Shown: piece by piece, positions 26,138-35,569 of the stretch
Position numbering within the stretch: position 1 is the stretch's first letter
Layout: each line of letters opens with the position of its first letter
Assembly (NCBI GenBank): GCA_022360715.1
Contig: JAKSCG010000025.1
Location: 1 to 64,000, forward strand
Direction: 5' to 3'
Origin: Halanaerobiales bacterium
Lineage (GTDB): Bacteria > Bacillota > Halanaerobiia > Halanaerobiales > DTU029
Length of the DNA: 64,000 nt
Position numbers and translations under genes: made by a program
The notes under the pieces: generated by a model
Seen by the model: only the letters and a program-made list of their open reading frames with translations
What the model was told of the DNA's origin: nothing
The model's database searches: none

Positions 26138-26806
26138 ATGACAATCAATAAGGAAAGTATTAATCAGCAAGTATATAACCTGCTCCGTGACCAAATAATT
26201 AAACAGGAGTTAGGATTAGGTGAACAGATTAATCTTCGTAAAATAGCTTCTGATTATGGGATTAGTATTATGCCGGTTAGGGATGCCCTTTTAAGGCTGA
26301 CTAATCAGGGTCTGGTTGTTAATAAACCCCGGGTTGGTTTTTTTGTCCGAACCTTTAATGTGGACGAGGTCAGGGAGATCATGGAAGTCAGGAAACTCTA
26401 CGAACTGTACTGTCTATCCGAGTACTTTGAGCAGATTAATCCAACCGAACTGCAACGGTTATTACATCAACACGAAATAAATGAAGTAGACTCACTACCC
26501 CGGCAGGTATTTGATCGACTGGATACCGGACTCCATGACTGTATTATCAAGGCTACTGCTAATAGTTTTCTAATTAGTCAATACAACCAACTCTTTGATA
26601 TTTTTTATTTATTTCGTTATTTGAACCTTAACCGCTATCAACAGGCTTATCACGAGCATAAGAAATTAATTAAAGCAATAATTGCTAAGCAACGGCAACT
26701 GGCGATTGATATTTTGACCGAGCATATCACCGGGGCTAGCGCCGTGATCATCGAGAATTTACAAAAATCTTCGGCCGGGATTGTCGAGCAAGGGGATTGT
26801 TTTTAA
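26138..26806 (+). CDS. GntR-family (FCD) transcriptional regulator
   Basis: This 222-residue protein has an N-terminal winged helix (VYNLLRDQIIKQELGLGEQINLRKIASDYGISIMPVRDAL-like, residues 8-75) and an all-helical FCD ligand domain with spaced His and Asp residues. The gene lies between the kinase and a TRAP transporter, so it probably controls this operon in response to a sugar acid. Its operator was not identified. Confidence 0.9.
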   Translation: MTINKESINQQVYNLLRDQIIKQELGLGEQINLRKIASDYGISIMPVRDALLRLTNQGLVVNKPRVGFFVRTFNVDEVREIMEVRKLYELYCLSEYFEQINPTELQRLLHQHEINEVDSLPRQVFDRLDTGLHDCIIKATANSFLISQYNQLFDIFYLFRYLNLNRYQQAYHEHKKLIKAIIAKQRQLAIDILTEHITGASAVIIENLQKSSAGIVEQGDCF

Positions 26807-26903
26807 TTTGGTCTGATTGGATGATTTGAGCACTGTTAAGGGGGCAGTTAAGCGGGGAAGGGAATTAAGGCTAACCAAAAAGATAAAAATAGGGGGATTT
26901 TAA

Positions 26904-27911
26904 ATGAAAAGGAAGATGGTTGTTAGTGTGCTGGTATTAATAATGGTCGTAAGTTTTAGTTTGACTACACGGGCTGCTGATTACACGATCAGTGCCGGGA
27001 TTGGTTTGAATGATAAGTCGGTCCAGTATCAGTCACTGCAATTTTTCAAAGAATTGGTCGAGACAAACAGTAAGGGAAGAATTGAGGTAGAGCTATACCA
27101 CTCCAGTCAGTTGGGTGATGACCGTGAAATGATGGAGGCTTTACAAATGGGGTTGCAGGAAATGACCTGTCCCTCAACGGCTCCGATTGCCCCATTTGTT
27201 AATGGATTTAAGGTATTTGATCTGCCGTTCCTGTTCCCGAGCAATCAGTCGGCTGATTATGTCCTGGACGGACCGGTTGGCCAGCAATTATTGAATCAAT
27301 TAGAAGATATCGGTATTATCGGGCTGGCTTACTGGGAAAACGGCTACCGCCAGCTGACTAATAGTGTCCGGGTCGTCCGGTCTCCCCAAGATGTAAAAGG
27401 TCTGAAAGTAAGAACGATGGAAAACCCGATTCATCTTGCCGCCTGGCGAACATTGGGGGCTAACCCGACCCCAATGGCTTTTGGAGAACTTTTTTCAGCA
27501 ATGCAGCAGGGGGTAGTCGATGGTCAGGAAAACCCCTGGGGGACTATTTACCTGCAGAATTTCTTTGAGGTGCAGAATAATACAACTGATACCGGCCATG
27601 TCTATTCCCCCTTTGTGCTGATGATCTCCAAAAAATTCTGGGATAAGCTCCCGGCCGACCTCCAGACGGTAATTTATGATGCCGCCCAAAAAGCAAAGCT
27701 CCATAACCGTAAATTTAACCGGGCGATGAATGCGGAATACCTGGAAAAGCTAAAAGGAAAAATGAATGTTACCATCCTGACTCCCGAACAAAGGGTAGCC
27801 TTCCAGCAAGCAGTCCAACCGGTTTATCAACAGTTTGCCGATGAAATTGGTCCGGATTTGCTCAAAAAGGTCCAGCAAGAAATAGCTGTCTACCGGCAAT
27901 GGTTTGAGTAA
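26904..27911 (+). CDS. dctP: TRAP transporter solute-binding protein (DctP family)
   Basis: This secreted or lipid-side binding protein of 335 residues has a signal peptide (MVVSVLVLIMVVSFSLTTRAA). The DctP core has the conserved Arg in VKGLKVRTMENP, which grips a carboxylate, and QQGVVDGQENPW. The substrate should therefore be an acid. In this operon gluconate or a related aldonate/uronate is most likely. A strong hairpin follows the gene. Confidence 0.93.
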   Translation: MKRKMVVSVLVLIMVVSFSLTTRAADYTISAGIGLNDKSVQYQSLQFFKELVETNSKGRIEVELYHSSQLGDDREMMEALQMGLQEMTCPSTAPIAPFVNGFKVFDLPFLFPSNQSADYVLDGPVGQQLLNQLEDIGIIGLAYWENGYRQLTNSVRVVRSPQDVKGLKVRTMENPIHLAAWRTLGANPTPMAFGELFSAMQQGVVDGQENPWGTIYLQNFFEVQNNTTDTGHVYSPFVLMISKKFWDKLPADLQTVIYDAAQKAKLHNRKFNRAMNAEYLEKLKGKMNVTILTPEQRVAFQQAVQPVYQQFADEIGPDLLKKVQQEIAVYRQWFE

Positions 27912-27931
27912 TGGTAGTGATTTAAATCCTT

Positions 27932-27957
27932 AGATGGAGGGAGAAATCCCTCCATCT
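27932..27957 (+). other. Intercistronic hairpin between dctP and dctQ
   Basis: Perfect 10-bp stem AGATGGAGGG / CCCTCCATCT with a 6-nt loop and no following T run. It may protect the upstream mRNA from 3' exonucleases or partly stop transcription, giving more binding protein than permease. Confidence 0.75.
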
Positions 27958-27989
27958 GACTACTATAATTAATCAAGGGGAGGGCAAGG

Positions 27990-28502
27990 ATGAACGGGAA
28001 AAGGATCGCCGGTTTGTTGTTGGTTATTTATAAATATATATTAATCATCATGACAGTTTTAATGTTTATTATTGTCGGGACTAATGTTTTTAGTAGATAT
28101 ATCCTCAATAGTTCACTGGGATGGGCCGATGAATTAGCCCGGTTTATCTTTATCTGGATTTCTTTTCTGGGAGCTGTGCTGGCTTATCAGGCCAATGAAC
28201 ATATTGGCTTAAATTATGTTGTCGAGAAATTACCGTCCGGTCGAATCAAAGAATTGGTCTTGTTAAGTGCTGATTTATTAGTATTAATCGTGATTTTTTT
28301 TCTGGTCAAATATGGTTGGATAGTGGCTAATTCAGCCACCAATGTTTCACCGGCTCTTTATATCCCAATGAAAACAGTCTATATGATTGTGCCGGTCAGC
28401 GCAGCACTGATGCTCTTAATTAATGTAAATAAAATAATCTCTCGTCTTAGGGCTCTGGTCGTTAAGAACAGCCTTCCAGCCGATGAAAGGGGTGTGGAAT
28501 AA
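27990..28502 (+). CDS. dctQ: TRAP transporter small permease (DctQ family)
   Basis: This 170-residue membrane protein has four hydrophobic helices and the family stretch NSSLGWADELARFIFIWISFLGA. It pairs with DctM and stabilises the large permease. GGGGAGGG precedes ATG 27990. Confidence 0.93.
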   Translation: MNGKRIAGLLLVIYKYILIIMTVLMFIIVGTNVFSRYILNSSLGWADELARFIFIWISFLGAVLAYQANEHIGLNYVVEKLPSGRIKELVLLSADLLVLIVIFFLVKYGWIVANSATNVSPALYIPMKTVYMIVPVSAALMLLINVNKIISRLRALVVKNSLPADERGVE

Positions 28503-28503
28503 G

Positions 28504-29784
28504 GTGTTATGGCTTTTTTTAGGGACATTATTTGCTTTTATTGTCCTGGGAATACCGGTAGTTTTTAGTTTGGGTCTGGCTAATATCACTATTTTGACTG
28601 CAATGGATATTCCATATATGGTCCTTGCTTCCAAGATTATTTCCGGGATGAATAGTTTTCCTTTGCTGGCGATCCCTTTTTTTATGTTTGTTGGGGAAGT
28701 GATGAATCGGGGAGGGATTGCCAAAAGATTGGTTGATCTGGCCGATTCCCTGGTCGGATTTGTTACCGGTGGTCTCGGCCATGTCAATATTTTAGCCAGT
28801 ATGTTTTTTGGCGGTATTTCCGGTTCAGCAATTGCCGATACGGCAGCAATTGGCGGTTTGCTGGTCCCCCCGATGATTAAACAAAAATACCCGGCTGATT
28901 ATTCGGCAGCAGTAACCGCTTCATCAGCGGTGATTGGGATAATTATTCCGCCCAGCATCCCCTTTATTCTTTATGGGATTATTACCAATACTTCGATTAC
29001 CCGGATGTTCCTGGGGGGGATTATTCCTGGGGTGATTGTTGGACTGGCTTTGATGGTTACCACGTATTTTACCGCTAAAAAATATGGGTACGGTAAAGTT
29101 GGAGAGGGTCGACGGTTTGAATTGAAAAGGCTCTGGTCAGCCTTGCAACGGGCCTGGCTGGCCTTGATTATCCCCGTTATTGTAGTCGGTGGAATCCTCG
29201 GCGGTATCTTTACCGCAACTGAGGCCGGGGTGGTCGCAGCTTTTGTGGCCCTAGTCTTGGGGCTGTTTATATATAAGGAGATAACGCTAAAAGACCTGCC
29301 GGAGATCATCATCAACACGGCTAAAACAACGGCGATAGTCCTTTTCCTCTGCGGGATGGCGATGGTAACTGCCTGGCTATTAACCAGGGCGAGGGTCCCT
29401 TTTGCGCTCGCCGAATTATTAACATCATATACTACTTCACCGCTTGGGATCTTATTAATTGCCAATCTCTTATTATTTCTGGTCGGTTTTGTGATCGATC
29501 TAACCCCGGCGATGCTGATCCTGGCCCCGATCTTATTGCCGGTGATGGAGAGAGTAGGTATTGATCCGGTTTATTTTGGGGTAATTATGTCGATTAACCT
29601 GGGAATCGGTTTGATTACTCCGCCCGTAGGAACGGTATTATATGTTGCCTGCGGAGTAGCAGATATTAAACTGGAGGAGCTGGTCCGGGCGATCATTCCC
29701 TTTTTGATTACTTTATTAATTGTATTATTTTTGTTAGTTTTATTTCCACCTTTAGTGATGTTTATTCCCGATCTATTTAGCTAA
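28504..29784 (+). CDS. dctM: TRAP transporter large permease (DctM family)
   Basis: This 12-TM sodium-coupled permease has typical segments GGISGSAIADTAAIGGLLVPPMIK and GLITPPVGTVLYVACGVA. I place the start at GTG 28504, since AAAGGGGTG lies 9 bases ahead and gives the usual opening MLWLFLGTLF. An earlier ATG at 28483 would add seven residues but has no ribosome site. The last four bases overlap the convergent AraC-type gene. Confidence 0.92.
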   Translation: MLWLFLGTLFAFIVLGIPVVFSLGLANITILTAMDIPYMVLASKIISGMNSFPLLAIPFFMFVGEVMNRGGIAKRLVDLADSLVGFVTGGLGHVNILASMFFGGISGSAIADTAAIGGLLVPPMIKQKYPADYSAAVTASSAVIGIIIPPSIPFILYGIITNTSITRMFLGGIIPGVIVGLALMVTTYFTAKKYGYGKVGEGRRFELKRLWSALQRAWLALIIPVIVVGGILGGIFTATEAGVVAAFVALVLGLFIYKEITLKDLPEIIINTAKTTAIVLFLCGMAMVTAWLLTRARVPFALAELLTSYTTSPLGILLIANLLLFLVGFVIDLTPAMLILAPILLPVMERVGIDPVYFGVIMSINLGIGLITPPVGTVLYVACGVADIKLEELVRAIIPFLITLLIVLFLLVLFPPLVMFIPDLFS

Positions 29785-30623
29785 TTACTGTATTTCTCCA
29801 GTTTGCGATATTTGGAAGGTGATAAACCGGTGTTATTTTTAAAGATCCGGCCAAAATGGGTTAAGCTATTATAGCCGGACTTATTGGATATTTCGGTGAT
29901 ATTTAAATTTGTTTTCCGTAATAATCTTTGGGCTTCTTTAATCCTGACGTTATTAAGAAATTCTACAAAATTAAAACCGGTGGTTTTTTTAAAAGTTCTA
30001 CTTAAATGATAAGAGCTAATCGAAAACCGTTCGGCCAGTGAATTAAGGGTAATATCTTCATGAAAATTTTTGTTTAGATAACGGGCAATATCAGAGATGG
30101 TCGAATGAATTTTATCCAGATAGGTGATTTCTTGATTTAACTGTTCGTTATAACGATTCAAAGAGATTAATAACTGGAGTAATAACAGCTTAATTGCCGT
30201 ATTATAACCTAATTTCTGCTTTTTATTTTCTTTGATTATGTTGAATAAAAGGCTCTCGATCCAGGCCTGTTCCTCAATATTCAGTTTGATTAAATTATTT
30301 TTTTGTTTAAAACAGGAAAAGGGATTTAAGTCATCAATATTTGCTAAATAATTAGCCAGAAACTCCCGGTTAAATTCAATCAGAATCCTTTCATGGTCTT
30401 CTTGCCCGACTGAGGATGTTTTATGTAAATCATTTGCATTAATTAAGACGACATCTCCTTTTTGAATATGGTAAATTCGGTCTTTAATAAAATAGACAAT
30501 TTCCCCAGCTAGTAAATAGTAAATTTCATAGCGGTTATGGTAATGGAGTGCAGGCATTTCGAATACTTTATTCCTTTTTAAACGGTCAATTTTAATATTG
30601 GTATTTTTTTTATGCATCTTCAA
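29781..30623 (-). CDS. AraC-family regulator with cupin sensor domain
   Basis: This 280-residue protein has an N-terminal cupin-like region (MPALHYHNRYEIYYLLAGEI) and two C-terminal helix-turn-helix motifs (ITLNSLAERFSISSYHLSRTFK; LNITEISNKSGYNSLTHFGRIFKN-like). It is divergent from the pectin locus, whose first gene starts 136 bases away, so it probably activates that locus when sugar fragments are present. Confidence 0.92.
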   Translation of the reverse strand: MKMHKKNTNIKIDRLKRNKVFEMPALHYHNRYEIYYLLAGEIVYFIKDRIYHIQKGDVVLINANDLHKTSSVGQEDHERILIEFNREFLANYLANIDDLNPFSCFKQKNNLIKLNIEEQAWIESLLFNIIKENKKQKLGYNTAIKLLLLQLLISLNRYNEQLNQEITYLDKIHSTISDIARYLNKNFHEDITLNSLAERFSISSYHLSRTFKKTTGFNFVEFLNNVRIKEAQRLLRKTNLNITEISNKSGYNSLTHFGRIFKNNTGLSPSKYRKLEKYSN

Positions 30624-30724
30624 ATCCCCTTTTTTATCATAACAGTATCCGGCAAAAAAAGCAAGAAATGTTGAAAAAAAAGCAATTGCGCAATAATAGT
30701 GGGGTATTTTTTTGTTTATTTTGT

Positions 30725-30730
30725 TATAAT
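30725..30730 (+). promoter_or_regulatory. Putative -10 element of the pectin locus
   Basis: TATAAT lies 28 bases before the chosen start. No good -35 is seen, which suits an activator-dependent (AraC-type) promoter. Confidence 0.5.
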
Positions 30731-30758
30731 AAATTTACTATCAGCAGGGGGATTGGTT

Positions 30759-32441
30759 ATGGTCAATCATTATCAAAAAGCCTTAAAAATAACGGAAGAA
30801 TGGACAGCTTATCTGTGGGAAAACCAGATTAAAGAGTCCGCCACAATTCATAACGGTGCTTTCACCGGTAATTATCTCGACCAGCTGGCTCGTCCGAAAG
30901 AATCGATTTATACCCTCAATGTTTTAGTTTCCGTTTATTATTGTCCGGACTCCAAGTATTATTGCAATGAGGAATTAGCTAACCGAATCGAATTGTTGTT
31001 AGCTTATATTGAAAGGGTCCAGCGCCTTGACGGTAACTTTGACCTACCCAGTGTTAATTACTACTCAGCCCCGGATACGGCTTTTATGACCCAGCGTTTA
31101 AATACGGCTTACCGCGTTATTGATCAGTACGGTCAGGATGAAAGGAGCACCGGGCTGAAGAACCGATTATACCAAATCATAAAAAAAGCCGGGACCGGGA
31201 TTTGTCAAGGTGGTTTTCATACACCCAATCATCGCTGGGTAATTGCTGCTGCTTTAATGATGTCCTATAACCTGGTCGGAGTAGAGTTATTTAAAGGTAT
31301 AGCTGAAAAATATCTGGCCGAAGGGATAGATTGTAATCAAGATGGCGAGTTTTCCGAACGGTCGACCGGCATCTATAATGCTGTTAATGATAATGCCTTA
31401 ATCTTGCTGTCCGAAGCGACCGGACGCGGGGAGTTTTTAGAATATGTCAGGAAAAATCTGGAGATGATTATCCTCTTTCTTGAGCCGGACGGTTCTCTTT
31501 ATACCGGTAATTCAACCCGTCAGGATCAAGCCAGCAAATTTTATCCGGATAATTACTATCATCTGTATCTCGAGATGGCAGTTCGTTTTAACAACGGAAG
31601 ATTTGCCGAAATGGCCAGGAAAATTATTGAGGACCAGCGCTATCAGCTTAGTTTGAAAAATATAGCCGACTCCTTCCATATCTTTATGCTAAGACCGGCC
31701 TTACAGGATTTTACAGTCAAGCGGGAATTACTGCCGGTAAATTTTAAAAAACACTATCGGGACTCCGGTGTGGTTAGAGTAAGGCGGGGAAAAATGAGTA
31801 TTACAATTACCGAAAACAGTAGCGAATTTCTCGTTTTTAAGGTCGGTCAACTCCGCTTATATTTAAAAATATGTGCCTCCTTTTTTTCTATTGGACAATT
31901 TAACGCCGATCAAAGTGATCAAAGGTGGCGAAGGGCCAGTAAGACCGGACGAATTAAACCGACACCGGACGGGTACCAAATGGATTTTGCGGCCAGCGGC
32001 TGCTACTATCTGCCCTTTGAGGATTTAACAGCTGAACTGGAATGGGGAGATATGCGTTATGCTGACCGGGAAACATCAGGAGAGATCAAGCTATCGCTGC
32101 AAATAATAATTAAAGAAATAGAGCAAGGGCTGGAGCTTTCGATTAAATCAGCAGGCTGTGACCGGGTGCCGATTAAATTAGAATTTGGGATTACACCTGG
32201 GTGTATCGTTGAAGGAGAGAGCTATCTGCTGGACGGTATAGCCGGGCAGTCGATGGTGGCCAAATCAGGTCAACTTAGGCTGCAAAAAGATGAAGATATA
32301 ATCCAACTGGGGCCGGCATTTGGCCGACATCGGTATACTGATTACATGCGCGGGAGTGAACCACCCAGTAAAAATGATTTTATCGTCTACTTTACCGACT
32401 TTACTAATATTGACCATAAAATAACCATTGTCAAACGATAG
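30759..32441 (+). CDS. Putative (alpha/alpha) toroid polysaccharide-degrading enzyme
   Basis: The 560-residue cytoplasmic protein (no signal peptide) has a helix-rich N-terminal two-thirds with GGFHTPNHRWVIAAALM and a beta-rich C-terminal third. This shape is shared by heparinase/alginate-lyase-like lyases and by GH88/105-type hydrolases. I cannot assign a family by eye. AGGGGG lies 7 bases before ATG 30759; an upstream GTG (30699) would place the promoter inside the gene. As the first gene of a locus with GH28 and an oligomer importer, it probably acts on pectin or rhamnogalacturonan fragments. Confidence 0.65.
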   Translation: MVNHYQKALKITEEWTAYLWENQIKESATIHNGAFTGNYLDQLARPKESIYTLNVLVSVYYCPDSKYYCNEELANRIELLLAYIERVQRLDGNFDLPSVNYYSAPDTAFMTQRLNTAYRVIDQYGQDERSTGLKNRLYQIIKKAGTGICQGGFHTPNHRWVIAAALMMSYNLVGVELFKGIAEKYLAEGIDCNQDGEFSERSTGIYNAVNDNALILLSEATGRGEFLEYVRKNLEMIILFLEPDGSLYTGNSTRQDQASKFYPDNYYHLYLEMAVRFNNGRFAEMARKIIEDQRYQLSLKNIADSFHIFMLRPALQDFTVKRELLPVNFKKHYRDSGVVRVRRGKMSITITENSSEFLVFKVGQLRLYLKICASFFSIGQFNADQSDQRWRRASKTGRIKPTPDGYQMDFAASGCYYLPFEDLTAELEWGDMRYADRETSGEIKLSLQIIIKEIEQGLELSIKSAGCDRVPIKLEFGITPGCIVEGESYLLDGIAGQSMVAKSGQLRLQKDEDIIQLGPAFGRHRYTDYMRGSEPPSKNDFIVYFTDFTNIDHKITIVKR

Positions 32442-32465
32442 ACTAATATTAGGGGGATGGCGTTG

Positions 32466-33722
32466 ATGAGATATGCTATTATTGGAACCGGAATCAGAGC
32501 ACAAATGTTTTATCAAGCCCTGGTTAATGACCAGGCGATCAATGAACAACATCAATTGGTGGCTTTACTGGACTGGAATCGGACCAGAATGGATCTGGTT
32601 AATCGCGAACTTGACCTTGATCTGCCGACTTACCGACCCCACCAATTTGAGCAAATGATCAAAAAAGAGCAAGTAACAGGACTGGTGATTACTACCAAAG
32701 ATTCCTTCCACCATGAATATATTATTAAAGGATTAAAAAGGGGCTTAAAGGTTATTACCGAAAAACCGATGACCACTACCAGCGATAAGTGTCAGAAAAT
32801 ACTTGATGTGATCAAGGAAACCGGTAATGATTTAATCGTTACTTTTAATTACCGTTACTCACCATATCGGGCCAAGGTTAAAGAGTTAATCCAGCAGGGC
32901 ACGATCGGGGATATTACCCTGGTTGAATTCCACTGGTTTTTAGATACAACCCACGGGGCCGACTACTACCGGCGCTGGCACCGTAAAAAAAGTGAATCCG
33001 GCTCATTACTTGTCCACAAATCAACCCACCATTTTGATCTGGTTAATTGGTGGTTGGATAGTGTTCCGGAACAGGTATTTGCCCTGGGAGAAAAACGCTT
33101 TTATCAACCAGCTACCTTTCAGTACCGCTTGCGTTGTACTAACTGTGAGGTGGCTGAACAATGTGCTTTTTATCTGGATTTAAGTTCCTCACCTAATCTT
33201 ACGGCCAGGTACCAAGAGGCCGAAGGGGAGGATGGCTATTTCCGGGATCAATGTGTCTTTTCCCCGGAGATCGACATCTGGGATACAAGGGCCGTGCTCG
33301 TCGGCTACCAAAATTCGGCGATGCTTAGTTACTCTTTATATAACTATGCCCCTTATGAGGGATATAAAGTGGCCTTGGTCGGTACTAAAGGGAGAATAGA
33401 ACAAGATGTGGTGGAAGCATCTTACATTAACGGCCATGACGGCAAGCTAGTCCGACGGACCACTGAGAACAATGTACGGTTGGAAGTATTTCCGCTGTTC
33501 GGGGAATCATATCAGGTGGCGGTAGAGAGTTCAGCCGGCGGACATGGTGGTGGAGATAATAGATTGTTAAGGGACGTTTTCCTGGATCAAGGAGATGACC
33601 CATTGGGACGCAAGGCAGGAGGACTGGACGGAGCCGTCTCAATATTAACCGGTATTGCCGCGCGCCGTTCGATTGAACAGGGAAAGAAAATAAATATTGC
33701 CGATCTGGTCGATTTTCCATAA
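32466..33722 (+). CDS. Gfo/Idh/MocA-family oxidoreductase
   Basis: This NAD(P)-dependent sugar oxidoreductase has a Rossmann start RYAIIGTGIRAQMFY and the motif EKPMTTT in the usual place. It carries an extra cysteine pair cluster around RLRCTNCEVAEQC, which may bind zinc. ATG 32466 has GGGGG 9 bases upstream; an ATG three codons earlier is too close to it. It probably oxidises or epimerises a sugar from imported oligomers, and such enzymes often pair with the TIM-barrel isomerase that follows. Confidence 0.9.
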   Translation: MRYAIIGTGIRAQMFYQALVNDQAINEQHQLVALLDWNRTRMDLVNRELDLDLPTYRPHQFEQMIKKEQVTGLVITTKDSFHHEYIIKGLKRGLKVITEKPMTTTSDKCQKILDVIKETGNDLIVTFNYRYSPYRAKVKELIQQGTIGDITLVEFHWFLDTTHGADYYRRWHRKKSESGSLLVHKSTHHFDLVNWWLDSVPEQVFALGEKRFYQPATFQYRLRCTNCEVAEQCAFYLDLSSSPNLTARYQEAEGEDGYFRDQCVFSPEIDIWDTRAVLVGYQNSAMLSYSLYNYAPYEGYKVALVGTKGRIEQDVVEASYINGHDGKLVRRTTENNVRLEVFPLFGESYQVAVESSAGGHGGGDNRLLRDVFLDQGDDPLGRKAGGLDGAVSILTGIAARRSIEQGKKINIADLVDFP

Positions 33723-33751
33723 AATGAAGTGATGGAAAGGGGGTAAATATT

Positions 33752-34555
33752 TTGAAAATTGGAGCAGTTACTGATGAAATATTTGCGGCCGATCTGGAAA
33801 AATCGCTGGCGGTAGCCACTGAATTGGGGATTGAAAATTTTGAATTGCGCCGACTTTGGAACAAACGGGTACCGCTGTTAACTGAAAAAGAAATCAGCCG
33901 CCTGGAAGGTCTAATCAGCAAGTATCAAGTTAAGATTACCGCACTCTCTCCCGGTATTTTTAAAATACCCCTCTCCTCACCGGAGCTGGCTTTTCACAAA
34001 GGGGAACTACTGGCCCGGACGATTGAACTGGGTAAACGTCTGGCGGTAAAAAGAATAATTATTTTTGGCATTAAGCGGGAAAAAAGGGATCAACCCAAAT
34101 TGCTTACTGAGGTTATTCAACAGATTAGAGATATTACCGAACAGGCTCGGGAAGAGGGGTTTGAAATCTTATTGGAGAATGAACCGGGTTGGTGGGCCGA
34201 TACGGCTGAGCACACCCGCCAGATTATAACCGGGGTTAATTTGTCTAATTTTAGACTGAACTGGGACCCGGGTAATCTGGTCTGTACCGGGCAGTCTCCT
34301 TACCCGGAAGGCTATCAAATTGTCAAAGACTATGTCGGGAATGTCCATTTTAAAGACGCCTTATTCTGTCCGGATAACTGTGAGTGGAAACCGGCCGGCC
34401 AGGGCGAAGTAAACTGGTCGGGCCAGATTAGGGCTTTAAAAGATATCGGTTATCAAGGGATGATTACGATCGAAACACACTGTCCGCCACTGCTGGACAA
34501 CTTCCGTCTCAACTATCTTTTCTTAAAAAATTTGTTAAATAGTGTCTCGGATTGA
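33752..34555 (+). CDS. Sugar phosphate isomerase/epimerase (xylose isomerase-like TIM barrel)
   Basis: This 267-residue protein of the AP-endonuclease-2 fold has metal-binding positions visible as ENEPGWWADTAEH, LNWDPGN, VHFKDA, and a final ITIETHCP. TTG 33752 follows GGGGG. It is grouped with the Gfo/Idh enzyme, as in inositol-like or ketosugar pathways. The exact substrate is unknown. Confidence 0.9.
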   Translation: MKIGAVTDEIFAADLEKSLAVATELGIENFELRRLWNKRVPLLTEKEISRLEGLISKYQVKITALSPGIFKIPLSSPELAFHKGELLARTIELGKRLAVKRIIIFGIKREKRDQPKLLTEVIQQIRDITEQAREEGFEILLENEPGWWADTAEHTRQIITGVNLSNFRLNWDPGNLVCTGQSPYPEGYQIVKDYVGNVHFKDALFCPDNCEWKPAGQGEVNWSGQIRALKDIGYQGMITIETHCPPLLDNFRLNYLFLKNLLNSVSD

Positions 34556-34573
34556 AAAAAGGGGGAAGAGAAT

Positions 34574-35557
34574 ATGCTGAATTATATTATCAAACGTTTT
34601 ATCTATATGATCCCGACCCTGCTATTAATCTCACTGGTAGTTTTTATTGTGATTCAACTCCCGCCCGGTGATTGGCTAACCGCTTATGTGGCCAGCTTAA
34701 GGGAAAGCGGTGATGAAATCGATCCGATTACAGTTGAGCTTTTGCGTGAGCGATACGGCTTTAATCAACCGTTTTTTACCAAGTATTTAAATTGGATTAG
34801 CGGGGTGTTACAGGGGGATTTCGGTTATTCCTTCGGCTGGCGGAAACCGGTTGGTGAGCTGATCTGGGACAGATTGGGATTAACCCTGGTTGTCTCTGTA
34901 TCCACTTTACTATTTACCTGGATTGTTTCCTTTGCGATTGGCCTATATTCAGCTACCCATCAATATTCTTTCGGGGACTATCTGGCGACCTTTCTTGGTT
35001 TTATTGGGCTGGCTACCCCTAATTTTATGTTGGCCTTGATTCTGATGTATTTAGCTTACAAATATTTTGGGCTTAGTGTATCGGGTTTGTTTTCGATTCA
35101 GTATGCAATGGCTCCCTGGAGTTGGGCTAAATTTGTTGATTTACTGAAACACCTCTGGATTCCGATCATTGTAATCGGAACTGCCGGGACAGCCAGTTTG
35201 ATTCGAGTATTAAGGGCTAACCTGCTGGATGAGTTGGGAAAACCATATGTAGTTACGGCCCGGGCCAAAGGGCTTTCCTATCTGCGATTACTCTTTAAAT
35301 ATCCGGTTAGGATTGCCTTAATCCCGTTTGTCAGTACTGTTGGCTGGACATTTGCCGGTTTGATCAGTGGGTCGGTTATCACCGGAATAGTCCTTAATCT
35401 GCCGACAACCGGACCGATGTTATTACAGGCCTTGAAAACACAGGATATGTATCTGGCCGGTAGCTTTCTCCTGTTTTTAAGTATCATCACGGTGATCGGA
35501 ACACTTGTTTCTGATCTGCTCCTGGCGATAATTGATCCTAGAATAAGGTATGAGTAG
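34574..35557 (+). CDS. Oligosaccharide/peptide ABC permease, DppB type
   Basis: This 327-residue six-TM permease opens with YIIKRFIYMIPTLLLIS and carries the EAA-like loop YVVTARAKGLS. It is first in a five-gene Opp-type importer (two permeases, two ATPases, binding protein). Although the family is named for peptides, the pectin context suggests oligosaccharides. Confidence 0.94.
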   Translation: MLNYIIKRFIYMIPTLLLISLVVFIVIQLPPGDWLTAYVASLRESGDEIDPITVELLRERYGFNQPFFTKYLNWISGVLQGDFGYSFGWRKPVGELIWDRLGLTLVVSVSTLLFTWIVSFAIGLYSATHQYSFGDYLATFLGFIGLATPNFMLALILMYLAYKYFGLSVSGLFSIQYAMAPWSWAKFVDLLKHLWIPIIVIGTAGTASLIRVLRANLLDELGKPYVVTARAKGLSYLRLLFKYPVRIALIPFVSTVGWTFAGLISGSVITGIVLNLPTTGPMLLQALKTQDMYLAGSFLLFLSIITVIGTLVSDLLLAIIDPRIRYE

Positions 35558-35569
35558 GGGGATAGTAAA

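Noticed and set aside
28971-29465. Long minus-strand frame inside dctM
   Set aside because: Antisense to a clear membrane protein, composition follows the reversed codons, no start signals.
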